Positions 35,601 through 46,713 of a DNA stretch of 64,000 bases are shown here, one piece after another (the stretch's first letter is position 1; the number at the start of each line of letters is the position of its first letter). The position numbers and the translations under genes are program-made. Origin of the DNA: Davidsoniella eucalypti (Eukaryota; Ascomycota; Sordariomycetes; Microascales; Ceratocystidaceae); NCBI GenBank assembly GCA_004009845.1, contig RMBW01000074.1, forward strand, positions 1-64,000, written 5' to 3'. A model generated the notes under the pieces. It was not told the origin of the DNA. It searched no databases and was given only the letters and a program-made list of their open reading frames with translations.

Positions 35601-37747
35601 AACATTGGACCTCGTTCCGCCCTCCTTGATGGCCGAGGCCATCTCTTCGTCTTCGCTAGATAATCGGAGAACTTGCGAGGGTTTCGTTCCTAGCTCCCGT
35701 CGAGGTTCCATTTTGTCTCTTTTGTCTCTTTTCTTGGGTTACTGGAGCTTGCCAGTCGAGAAAGTAGACCTCGTGATGATTTAGTTTCCGAGCTGGCTTC
35801 TCCACGAGTCGAGTTGCCCGCGAGGTTGAGGAAGCAGTGTAGTTGTACAGTTGCATCGACGAATGGGAAGAAGACGGGGGCGTGGGGATTTATTCGTAAG
35901 GGTGTGGTAAAACTTGCTATATATAATGAGGAACAAGGGAGAACACGGCGTTATTCTTGATCAATATTGCTGTTCATTGCAACTATCACGACAAGAGGAA
36001 CAGGCAATCACTATTCCCGGATTGGAGACTCGGTGGGTTGTTACGGCCGTGAGATGAGATTATGGCGTGTAGAAATATCTGAGCTAGTATACGGAATATC
36101 AAGAAGAAAGGCGAGCAAATGGTAGCAATACAAGTACAATGGCTTCTGGCACTGCAACCGTTCGGGAGAAGATACAATATGTAGATAGACAGACTGCCAA
36201 GAGCATGTAGAAGACAAATACCGGGCTGTAGTACTACATCTGAAGAGGCCTATGGGCCCTGACTTAGTGGCTATGTTTCTTATGGTGATATAGTGGTTCT
36301 TGATGCTTATATTTAGATAATATGTAGATGCTTTTTTACCTTTGCTTTTGTGTTGTGCCACGGCATTTTCCTTGTCAGACAACAAAACGAAGAAGAGGTC
36401 GAATATGGCCTCAGCGCCCTTCTTTTGGTAGTTTCTTTTGGGTCGGATCTGGGCTTTGCCACAAGCATAGAGAATTGGCTGTGGCTTCTCTCGAGCGATT
36501 TCTTATATTCTCATATTGCCATCTTGGCTGTCTAATGACCACATTGTGTTGGAGAAACAAGAACGAAGGAATAAAGCAGAAAACAGGGCGTGTTTTTGAG
36601 AGAAAAGAAAAGGGAGATGGAGGGTGCGTTTCCGTTGTTTTTTTTCTCCTCTTTTCTGTGCTGCTGAGAAATTCAACTGGCTGGCCTTTCTTTTCCTACT
36701 GTTTTCTTAGCGGTAATTGGCAAGCTGGCTCTGTAAGGGAAAGTGAAGCATTCACGGCTGCAAGAATATGACAGGCCAGTAAGAATGCGTCGTAGTGTTC
36801 CCTTCTAAGTTCTAGACGCACTGTATGCCATAGAATGCATCTAAGTGGCCAGCAGGGCGAGATTTGATTTGGCGTGATAGGGAACTGTGTGATATACAGA
36901 GATATAGTATCATAGACTTGCATTACACATGTTTATGCTGAGTTGGTAGCAAGTACATAATAGCAACAGTTAGTCAACTTTGGCTGACAGAGCACGGGGC
37001 CAGGGGCAGTCTTTTTTTTTTCTTGGTTGAGGAAAAGAAAAAAGATATCATCTTTTTCTACCTGCTAGTTTCTTTCTGCTTGACGCCCACGCCCGAGATT
37101 CTTTTCTCTTAGTGGCACGCCCTACCATCCATCAGATCCAACCATGCCCCCCCCCCCGGCTCCACGAAACCCAAGGATTAGTGTTTGTTGGAGGGACCGG
37201 TTGTCTAGTGTTAAGTCGGAACTCAAACTTTGGGTTTGACTTTGGAAGAAGTTCGAGGATTTGCCCTGGGCTGGAAATCGATGGATGGACGAGCTATGAT
37301 CGGAGGACCGATTTCTCTCTCTCCATCTACTATGTATGTAGTCTGTTCCTTTTACCAAATTACATACCTCCTCCCTCGCCTCTACCATCCTTTAGTCATG
37401 TTGAACTAGTGTTAGTCGTAGACATCCCCTCTCTCCTTCCACTCCTCCTCCCAAGACTAGTAGCAAGCAACAACTTGGAAATGTTTAGCTCGAGAAACAT
37501 CTCCGTTGCTGTACTATCGTCAGAGTCATAAAACCCATCGAGGTCCCCGTGCTTTTTTGCATCTTCTATCCCTTTGTTCTCCAGACCAGTCAGAGCTTGG
37601 TGATCTAGCCATCCATCATAGTTGAACTATACACACTCAGTCGTCTTTACTTTCTTTCTTCCTTCATTCTTATACCAGTCTTTACGCTTCACTTCTTCTG
37701 CCACATATTCTTGAATCTACTCTCACATACTCTTCACATCTATCACC
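32611..37747. other. 5.1-kb gene-poor intergenic region upstream of the lipase gene
   Basis: No credible gene is seen. The largest open frames (for example 36328-36771 and 37112-37531) have biased, low-complexity translations and match no family I know. An 11-C run lies at about 37147-37157. The last 300 bp before the lipase start are strongly pyrimidine-rich, as in promoters and 5' UTRs of highly expressed fungal genes. Confidence 0.5.
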
Positions 37748-38893
37748 ATGAAGTTCTACTCTCTCGTCAACTACGCCGCCATCGCGGCTGCTGCCGTCAT
37801 CCGCCGCGGCGATGAAGTCATCGAGGTCAAGGGCCGTGGTATGTTAGACTGATCTAGTTATCGTCATATCTTATTTTCCTAACTCTTGATATCTAGACAT
37901 CAGTGACGCCATTTACGAGGAGCTCGACTTCTACGTCCAGTGGGCCGAGGCCGCCTACTGCAACGCCGACGTTGCCAACAACACTGCTGTTGCCTGTGCT
38001 TACGACAACTGCCCCGATGTCGTTTCTAACGGCGCCGTAGTTCTGACCGCATACACGTAAGTATAGTATGCCCCTCCAACGTCTTAGAATGCATGACACT
38101 GACATTCCTGAGTTCTACAAACTCTAGTGGTGAGGAGACCGATATGGCCGTCATTGTTGGCCGCGACGATGTCCGCAAGGAGATTGTCGTTTCTTACCGT
38201 GGCTCGTCTAACATCCGTAACTGGATCGTTAACCTGTCCTTCATCCTGACCTCGTGTGACCTGGTCGATGACTGCTACATCCACCACGGCTTCCAGTGGG
38301 CCTGGTCCGATACTGAGGCTGTCGTCATGGCCGCTGTCAAGGCTGCCAAGGCCTCTTACCCTTCATACACCGTGATCGCCACCGGTCACTCTCTGGGCGC
38401 TGCTGTCGCCACCATTGCCGCCGGCTACCTTCGCGATGCTGGCTATGCTACCGAGCTGTACACCTACGGCTCTCCCCGCGTCGGTAACGAAGCCTTTGTT
38501 GAGTTCATCACCAACCAGAGCGGTACCGAGAACCGTGTCACCAAGCTGAACGACCCCGTCCCTCGTCTGCCTCCCATCTTCTCTGGCTACCGCCACACTT
38601 CCCCCGAGTACTGGATCGACGAGGGCTCCGCCAGCAACACTGCCTACGACGACACTGACTTCGATGAGTGCGATGGCTACGCCAACACTAGCTGCAACGC
38701 TGGCCAGCTGACCTGGTCCATCACTGCCCACCTCAACTACCTGCAGCACACTGGCTCTTGCACTTCGGGCAATTCTAAGCGCTCTGTTCTTGAGGGTTCG
38801 TCTGACGCTGCTGACCGTGTCTCTGATGAGGACCTCGAGTCCCAGCTGAAGAACTACTTCCAGCTCGATATCGACTACGCTGCTACTCTGTAA
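37748..38893 (+). CDS. Secreted class 3 triacylglycerol lipase (feruloyl-esterase-like fold)
   Basis: Predicted extracellular alpha/beta-hydrolase cleaving acylglycerols. Exons are 37748-37838, 37897-38056 and 38128-38893, giving 338 aa. Introns are 58 and 71 nt with GTATGT and GTAAGT donors. The N-terminus (MKFYSLVNYAAIAAAAV) is a short signal peptide followed by IRRG, a likely basic propeptide site. Class 3 landmarks are VSYRGSSNIRNWIVNL (oxyanion region), the nucleophile elbow ATGHSLGAA with Ser at about residue 172, YTYGSPRVGN, and a candidate Asp in LNDPVPRLPP. The candidate His is in ITAHLNYL. Codons are strongly biased to C-ending forms, more than in neighbouring genes, which suggests high expression. 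The Ser/Asp-rich C-terminal 50 residues go beyond the usual catalytic domain. Confidence 0.93.
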
Positions 38894-41800
38894 GCGGAGC
38901 TCTCTTATTAGAGAGACTCACTGTATCTTCTTACCGCTTTGTGCCTACAGAGCCACGCCTGAAGCTTGCGGCTGCTTTGATCAGTAGCCGCCACATGGCC
39001 TGGCGCAAACGATCTTCTTTCACTTCTTTTTTTGTATGATTTACTTCATTGCTGAGCCGATTATTTCTCCCTCGACCTCGAGGAGCGACTTTCTTGCTCT
39101 TATATCTTTACCTTTCACTTCTTTTTTGTTTCTTTTTACCCTTCGATTCTTCAACCACTTTGTATATACCATTTTTATATTTCCTGGGCGGCTTTGTTTT
39201 GTTTCTTGACGCGGTATTAATTTTTTTTCTCTTTCGATCTACTGTTTGGAAAGGCTGATCTACTTACTGTACGCGGTAATATTGCTGGATATTGGGAGTG
39301 ATTTCTTAGTCCTCTTTCTCGAACATTTTGTCTCGAGCTTCTAAACCTTAATCTATTTTACCTAACTTATGTGTACCACATTCATCAAGAGATCTTGAAT
39401 CTTTGTACTAAAAAGGCCTTGTTCCATTTCTATGGTGAATGTGTAATGAATCATCAAGTGACTCTCAAAGAACCGAACAATTCTATTGTTACTCAAAATC
39501 GTCCAATTTCCGAGTCCTCGACGTTTGTCGTCTCTTTCCTTAATTGGACGGCTTTTTGCGCCGATGTTCTTTGTGTCTCCTTCCCTTTCTTTGGGCATTT
39601 ATCACGTCTACAGAGTAAAAACACTTCAAAATTATGCCCAAGTATACCACACTTTGCATAGCATTCCTTTGATTTTTTTTCTTCTTTTGATTAGGTTGTT
39701 TACCAAAAAAAAAACCGCACAACATTCAACTATTTTCATCTAATTAAACAAAAGGAGGAAGGGACATAATTAAGTTAAAGTTGTCACACCAATCACATTC
39801 CATACATTTCTTTCTCTTACTACATATACTCACATACGACCCTTTTCAAGAACTTCTGATATCAAGACTAGCTAGCATTAATACTAATATACTAGAGTAG
39901 TTACGCCATCCGCTACCGTTGCCGTTGCCTGGTGAAACCCCGAAAGTGCATTATCCCCTCCTCATCCTACGTTCAACTCCTCCCAAAGTAACACTATAAT
40001 AGCCACTGACGGATGCTATTTTTCGTGTGGTTTCCCTTCCTTAGCTCGTTTCCTGCCTCCTTTGACAAACCACCAAACCAACGACAAGCTTCCTTTTGCA
40101 TTTCCCAAATAATGCATATAAGCTAGTTTATGTATGTCATGTTTCTTTCTCCTTCTCCTCTTCCTTCTTGAATTTGACTACAGCCAGCAGAAATTATAGT
40201 CGTAGTTTAAACATATGAAGGATCCTCTAGTTGAACCTTCCAGGCAAAACCCCCCAATACGTGACCGAGACGGGATCAAATATCACTAAACAACATGGGG
40301 TCTTGCATACTTGTGCGTTCTTAGTCTGGACTGAACTCTTTTGACTACTACCGTATACAAACGTGCTCACTCTATTATTTTCTCCAACTTTCATTTCGAA
40401 GTAGTATTAGTAGCATAGAAGAATAATAAACGCCCGAAAAGTATGCCCGAGTGACAAACTTGGAGAAATAACACCTTCATGCCAAGGTAAATAATCACGT
40501 GTGAAGGGTCATGATACGAACGACGGGTCAGAGCTGTTCTCACTGCAGAAAGCAATTGCCTACTACATGTTGCATTCAAGTTATGACCATACAACTATGA
40601 TGAATAAATGAGAAAAGAGAACAGAACTGATGACGACCGAGATATTGTTAGCCTCTCGCTGAAAATCGCATCTTAATACAACTAGCTGTGATAATGATAC
40701 TATCGCCATTTACCCGTAGATATGTTCAAGGTCAAGCCGGAAATTTTGGAGATGTCTCGCCTTGAAATACAAACACACTAGATATGTGAGATAATATTGG
40801 TGGCTAGGTTATTTAATAGTGAGGGGAAGCCAAGTCTACACATCACATACATACACATCTCATAGACTATACGTATTATATTGTTTATTGTGATAGTTTC
40901 TTTACACGCCCTGCCTTTTTCATCTACTCTTACACATCCCAACATCACATTCTCGGCCTGAATATCACGAAATGACACTCAAAGTTACGAATACTACCTC
41001 TGTCACCATCATCTATAAACCCAGGCCAACTAAGCGCGTGACTTATAATGCCCTCGTATCATCCTATAAATGCGACTTGTATGCAATTAAGACCTTTTTT
41101 TTGGTTATTCGAGGTATTCGTAATACTGAAGGACTTGAGGTACCGAACAACAACCGAAAGGAATCATTTAGGTGGCGGAGAAAGTATCGGAGATTGGTGA
41201 ATATACGCAATACAATCACGCAAAGTTGTGATGATGTATCACTAACTCAAAATTAAAGAGCAGGGTGCTTTTTCTTTTTTTGTAATACGCTTTCTTTGAT
41301 CCTATAGTTACCGGTATATCACATCAGTTTGAAAAGTGTGGACTTTCGTTGACTAATATTATTTCTGTATATCTATACATCTGTACATAGTAATTCGACC
41401 AAAGATATCATTATTCACTAGCAGCCATTCATGGGCCACCATCGAACGGCAAATGCTACAGCAAGATCCTAACCGGTGTTTGAACTCGTAATAGCTCTAA
41501 AAAGAAATAGTATATTTTCTTTAAGGTCTAGTCCTATCAAATCCCTTTCTGAGACTACAACTTCGAGAACGGGATAGAACCAATATCTGTAATTTCTCGG
41601 TACACGTTCCTGGCAGATCCATAATCTTTTTTTTTTGTTGGAGTTCGGAATGGACACTAAAATATTAGTATAGCCACTTTCAAGATATTGACATGTGAAA
41701 GGAGCAAAGGGGCTCTTGTTTCTTTTGTCATGTCTATTTGGTTGTTTGTATGGACTGCGAAAAGTCACGTCATACAACTATATGTAAGCGCCGGAAAACA

Positions 41801-43496
41801 AACGAAAGAGTATTAACTGTGAGGTTAGTGTGACAAAACAGACCGTAAATAGATCCTTGTCTTGCTTCTTGAACTGTCCAATCTCAGCTGTTGAATTCGG
41901 CTTGCATCGGATCGTGATGTTTAGGGTTAGATTCCTAGGTTTGTCGTGTATTTGTATTCTCTCTTTTTGTAGAAAAGAGTCCGATAATCAATCATAGTAA
42001 CTTCATTACTGCTAATATGATAATCCTAGATTACAAAACCTTCCTTCTACAACCCTCGGAGGGGTACCTTTGATTCCACGGTGCCTCCTCTATTGTCCAA
42101 AGACGAAAATTTTCCCTTAGTCGTGGGTTTTCAAGACATATCACCAATGTCGCTGTCTAACGATCCACTAGGGTCGGATGCACGTGATCAATATAAAAAC
42201 GTAAAAGAAGAAATAAAATAATCCTAGAATATAATGTGTGAAGCTTAAGCTGAAAAAGAAACAAGTGCCTGTCAATCAATCATCAAGTATAAAAACCAAA
42301 AACGTGGTTGAGGCACTTGGACCACTGCTATAATTAATTACAGTGTTGTTTTCACCATAGCGCATTTCTCCCAGGCGGTAGTTTTTAGGGCACTGATTTC
42401 CGAGGAAGACGCTGTAGCGCGACTTGAGGGCCTCTATTCTACCTGTAGTAGCTTTTTACAGGCATTATCAACTTGTTAGTTGCGTGTGTCACGGGAAATT
42501 CTCGCTACAACATTGCAATGTCAAACAAGCTTTCCCTCAGTATATACGTAGTTGTCCTCAAACTTCTAACCTAGCACTCGAACAAACAAACTTGTAGCAG
42601 CAAAACTCTCCAAGTTAGTCTTTCTCCCTGTGAATTTGCTATAGCGTCTCATTCCACCACCGTATCACATAGGATACCACCTTGAGCATCCCCCATAACC
42701 TTTTCCTTGCCTGTGTAAACACGCCCCTCCACTTTTCCTTCAGAAATATATGTATCCTCCCTTATAGTATTTAATGCAACCGTTGCAATGAAAATGGCCG
42801 CTATTTTGGGTTGAGTCTTTTTCTTTACGCTGGCTCTGGCGTAGGAAAGACAATATACCACGCCCTGTCTACCCAGTATAATGAAACCTCACGCCTGTGA
42901 TGTCCTTAGAGAACTTGACTAGTACCAGCAAAATGCTGCTGCCCTTTTCATTACCTTGCCGTGAAATCGTCCTAAGTTGTCATTTCGCTGCTAAATCTTG
43001 GTGGTCTACCGGCTAAATAGTACTGGCCACCGTTATAGTTGGACATCTTTGATGCTTTCAAGCATGTCTAGCAGTGTTTCTAATCTCGCCAAGTGACGAA
43101 TATTTTTTGATGAGTCTTCTGTGTCATGAAGTTGACAGAAGAATGGGTAAGTGGATTGTGTCATTCGAGCTTGGGACACTCACTGATCGGTAGACCGGCT
43201 CTGTCTTTGTGAAGGAAGCTTAATAATTCGGGAACAGTGAAAGTGACCATGACTGATTGTATATGTAGATCAGCAAGACTTGAAGATTGCAACATAATCT
43301 GCACTGCCTGGCTTATCTCGAGTCGGTTTGCCGCCGAGAAAGTCTTTGGCCTAATGCTACATCTATCGTTACTACTATAGCTATAATCTCCATATTCCTT
43401 TATGCCTATCAAGACCCTTCCGAGAAGAAGACATAATATGAGACAATACCTTCTGTCCTAGTCCTCACTCCTTCTTGTCCATCATCATGACCACGA
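38894..43496. other. 4.6-kb gene-poor intergenic region
   Basis: It starts with the lipase 3' UTR, which contains a GC-rich imperfect stem-loop at about 38967-38992, and ends with the RAD7 3' region. The rest is AT-rich, with only short open frames lacking protein-like content. Confidence 0.5.
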
Positions 43497-45516
43497 CTAC
43501 GCTCGAAGTATCGGTCTTCCAACAACCATTCTGGGCTCACTTACAAGTCCCACGATCTGAATTCTCGGCGGTAATGGCCCAATATCGTTCAGCCACATGC
43601 AGCCGAACACAATGACTTGTTCCAACTTTGGTGAGACTGCAAGCAACTGCTGCACATGCTCATTGCGCAATGCAGCGCAGAACGAAAGTTCAGCATACTT
43701 GAGTTGAGGAAAGCCACCAATCTCGTTGAACGAGATCTTGAAGGCTTCCGGAGAGATATCACGGCAATGCGCAAGGTTGAGCTCCCGCAGAGCATTGCTT
43801 GAGTGAGCAACGATCTCCTGTAGGGCTAAAGAGCCGACACCGATCGTTTCACCAGACGCCGAAGCCTCGCTCTGGCGCTGGCATCGATAGAGATCGAGAA
43901 CACGTAATGGTAGGTTTTCCCAATCTTTGAATAGTGCTGCCAAACCTTCGTCTGTGAACTGATCGTTATCTGTGATGCGTAGTTTGCGTAACTTCCGGCA
44001 ATGCTTATGCATAGTAGCAAGGACACTGTCGTCGATACCTGAGGCTCTTCGCACCGACAATGAAATTAGCTGATGGCCTATAGCAGATATCAAGCTAATG
44101 TAGGCAAACTTTGGAAACCCTTTTGTGCTCTCTATACTCAAAGATGTTAACTTGGATAGTTTCTCAAACGCCATCAGGCCAGCTTGCGTTGCGTTATGGA
44201 TATGGCGCAAAGATACATGCTGTAGATTGGGACACTTTTCGACCATCAGTTTGATAGTGTTATCACCAAAGTCTTCATGTGGGAAATCGATGGTGATCGA
44301 CTGAAGATGTTCACCACGAGCAATGAAAAATGCCTCCCAAGAGGCAACGGGAAGCAAGTTGGCGCCGTGCAAATGGAACTCAGTAATGGGTGTTTTGCGG
44401 GTAAGCATTTCATCCATGATATTACTCTTGAACTGGATGGCGTTACGCATGATGAAGCGACTGAGAAGAGGACAGGTGTTGAAGCAATATTCGAGATCGG
44501 TGCCAGTCAGCTTTGCGCCGTCGTAAAGCATGAGACTCGTAGTTTGCGGTTGCGCAAACAAGAGCAACGTGTTTGAGTTGAGAAGTCGTCGCTTGGAAAG
44601 CATGCGTAGCACAGAATCCACGATATGTTCTGGTATGCTAAGGAGATCCTCAGCCAAGGAAAGGTTGTTGATAAGAACCTCGATGCACTGTAGCGACAGA
44701 CTCTTGATACCAAGATGTGGGATGCGGTCCATGATGTTCTTTTTTGTGGTACGCACGATCTCGACGTTTTTTCGCTGTCTAGTCGCTCTGACTGGATTCT
44801 TTCTTCGAGTCTGGGAAATATCTCGATTGCACTGTGTGCAAAGCAATTCACCATTAGGGCCGGGTTGGTGATAGGGAGTTACGGTGAAGTTTTTATTGCA
44901 ATGTTCACAATCAGCCGTTTGACCTAGTGGATTGAACTCGTTGCTTTGATTGCTAGGTCCCGCCCCGCCGTCGTCTGATGGCTCATCGTCGTTGTCATCG
45001 GAGTCGTCATCAGAGTCTCTTCGTTTGTGTTTCCTTGCATTCTTTGCTCGGCGTGACCGCACAGTCTTGGCGACATATTCATCTTGGTCGTCCGAGTCTT
45101 CATTTGCACTGGCGACAGGCTGATCAGCGGCTTCTTCTGCTTCGGCATTTGCACGAGCTTCAGCTCGCATTCGTTCTTGCTGTTCCTCAATCAAACGCCG
45201 ACGTTCTAGGGCAGTATTGCGGATGTTGGACGCCGAAATATCATTTGCCTACATATCGATGGTTTAGTACGAGTGAATATAGTCAAGTATATTTGCTGAG
45301 AAACAGACAACAAATGGGTTAGGGATACATACAGCAAGGAAGTCAGTTAGTGCCGACGTTCTGGAGTGTTTAGTTAGTATGAATTCGAGTATGAGTTCGA
45401 ATATATTGAGAATTGATGAACTTACGGTCCCGTGATACGGGTTCCTTCGCGACTATTGGGAAGCAGATGTTAGCAATTGCAGTACGGACAAGACATGAAC
45501 AAGCAACCTACACCAT
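43497..45516 (-). CDS. RAD7: DNA repair protein Rad7 (global-genome nucleotide excision repair)
   Basis: Leucine-rich-repeat partner of Rad16 in the yeast NEF4 complex, which recognises UV damage in non-transcribed chromatin and acts in a cullin-type ubiquitin ligase. Exons are 45516-45512, 45452-45426, 45360-45333 and 45248-43497, giving 603 aa. The first three are tiny (5, 27 and 28 nt) and splice into MVREGTRITGPTSALTDFLA followed by ANDISASNIRNTALERRR, the recognisable Rad7 N-terminus. An acidic Ser/Asp-rich region follows. Next is a four-cysteine zinc site (CEHCNKNF, then LLCTQC). The C-terminal 400 residues are LRRs of the cysteine-containing F-box type, for example CPNLQHVSLRHIHNATQAGL and LRELNLAHCRDISPEAF. 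The very short first coding exon is the least certain part. The gene is divergent from RAD16. Confidence 0.92.
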
Positions 45517-46713
45517 GATGATATATAAGTAGCTATATTCTAGCAATGAGCAGGTGTCGAAATTTAGATCATTTGAGAAGTTGTTGGAGGCAAAGATGCA
45601 GTTGAAGAGAGATATGAAAATGATAAGGGAAAGTCTATGTTAGGTTGGAATATGGCTATAGAATGAGCCAACCTATCCTTTAAACTTAAAAAAACCCACT
45701 TCTTATTCTAAGGCGCTAGCTTTCCAAGCTGCAGCAATTGCTAAATATTTAATCGATAGACTAATGATAGCAAAGTAAGGCTATTCAATTATTGAAGAAG
45801 CTGCATGCATTTCAGGAGCAGAGCACGATAAGATACTGCAGGTACGAGACAAATGTTTAATCCCAGCCTCTATCGCATTGGCCAGCATTTGATTCACATA
45901 CATATCTCTCCAGGCATTGTAGGTCCTCGGTAGTTGAATAATCAAATATCTTGTTGATCTGTTTACTTATGCTGTGCTAAAAGACACTAGGCTAGGCATC
46001 CATGGCTGCCTAGCCTAGTGTCGGTTTTACAGTGGTCTACAGTGGGGCCGTCAGGCTAAATTTAAATTTAAATGCAGGGGGCTTCATTCCGGGCAACGTC
46101 AGGTCACGGACATAGCAAACGCTATCATAACGACGTTGTTTGAAGCAATCTTAGATAGACCTAATAGAGTACTTCACTTATTACGGTCGGTTCCCTTGTA
46201 TGGTGCTAGCCAAGTTTCAGAGTCACGTGAGCCCGCTGGTTTAGACAAATTCCATCGGACTTGCCTAGTCTGCTCTAGGCATCATAGGCATCAAAAGCCC
46301 TGGTAAAAGAAAAGCAAAATCCTTAGACAAGCGTCTCATTTATTCAGCTATAAGAGTTTTTGTTTTGCTGTTATTTAGGAGACGTTGTCCCCGTCCTTCA
46401 TGTAGCATCCATCTAGCAAGTGTTTAGTTTATGTCTGATATTGAAGATCTTCAACACATCGATCATTTGTCGAGCCCGCCGATTTGCTTCCAGTAACATC
46501 CTTTTTTATTTCTTTCCTTCTTTCCTTCTTTCCTTCTTGCCTTCTTCTGCGGGCTGCGTGCTTATTTTCGCCTTTTTACGACGCCTAGCCAACCAGATCT
46601 TAGCATTGCCAGGTGCACCACCTAGCAGGCTCTCGATAGTCGCCTAGAATACTTGTCTCTCAACTACTGGCTCGCTTGTTGGTCTTGATCACAGTTTTGT
46701 ATGCATAGTAGCA
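45517..46713. promoter_or_regulatory. Shared divergent promoter region of RAD7 and RAD16
   Basis: This 1.2-kb stretch lies between the start codons of two genes whose products form one complex. It contains a perfect inverted repeat at 45983-46022 and an AT-only palindromic run at about 46057-46072. A homopyrimidine tract of CTTTC/CTTC units lies at about 46499-46549, some 165 bp before the RAD16 start. No other gene is seen. Confidence 0.6.
45983..46022. repeat. Perfect 16-bp inverted repeat (potential cruciform or hairpin)
   Basis: The left arm GACACTAGGCTAGGCA (45983-45998) and the right arm TGCCTAGCCTAGTGTC (46007-46022) match exactly across an 8-bp loop. It is by far the longest perfect hairpin I noticed. 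It lies in the RAD7-RAD16 intergenic region and has no poly-T run typical of a terminator. It could be a regulatory site or the remains of a small inverted-repeat transposon. Confidence 0.7.

Noticed and set aside
36328..36771. 147-codon open frame
   Set aside because: Low-complexity Phe/Leu/Ser and Arg/Lys composition, no domain, no splice partners and no supporting context.
37112..37531. 139-codon open frame spanning an 11-C run upstream of the lipase
   Set aside because: The translation follows the pyrimidine-rich leader and shows no protein-like features.
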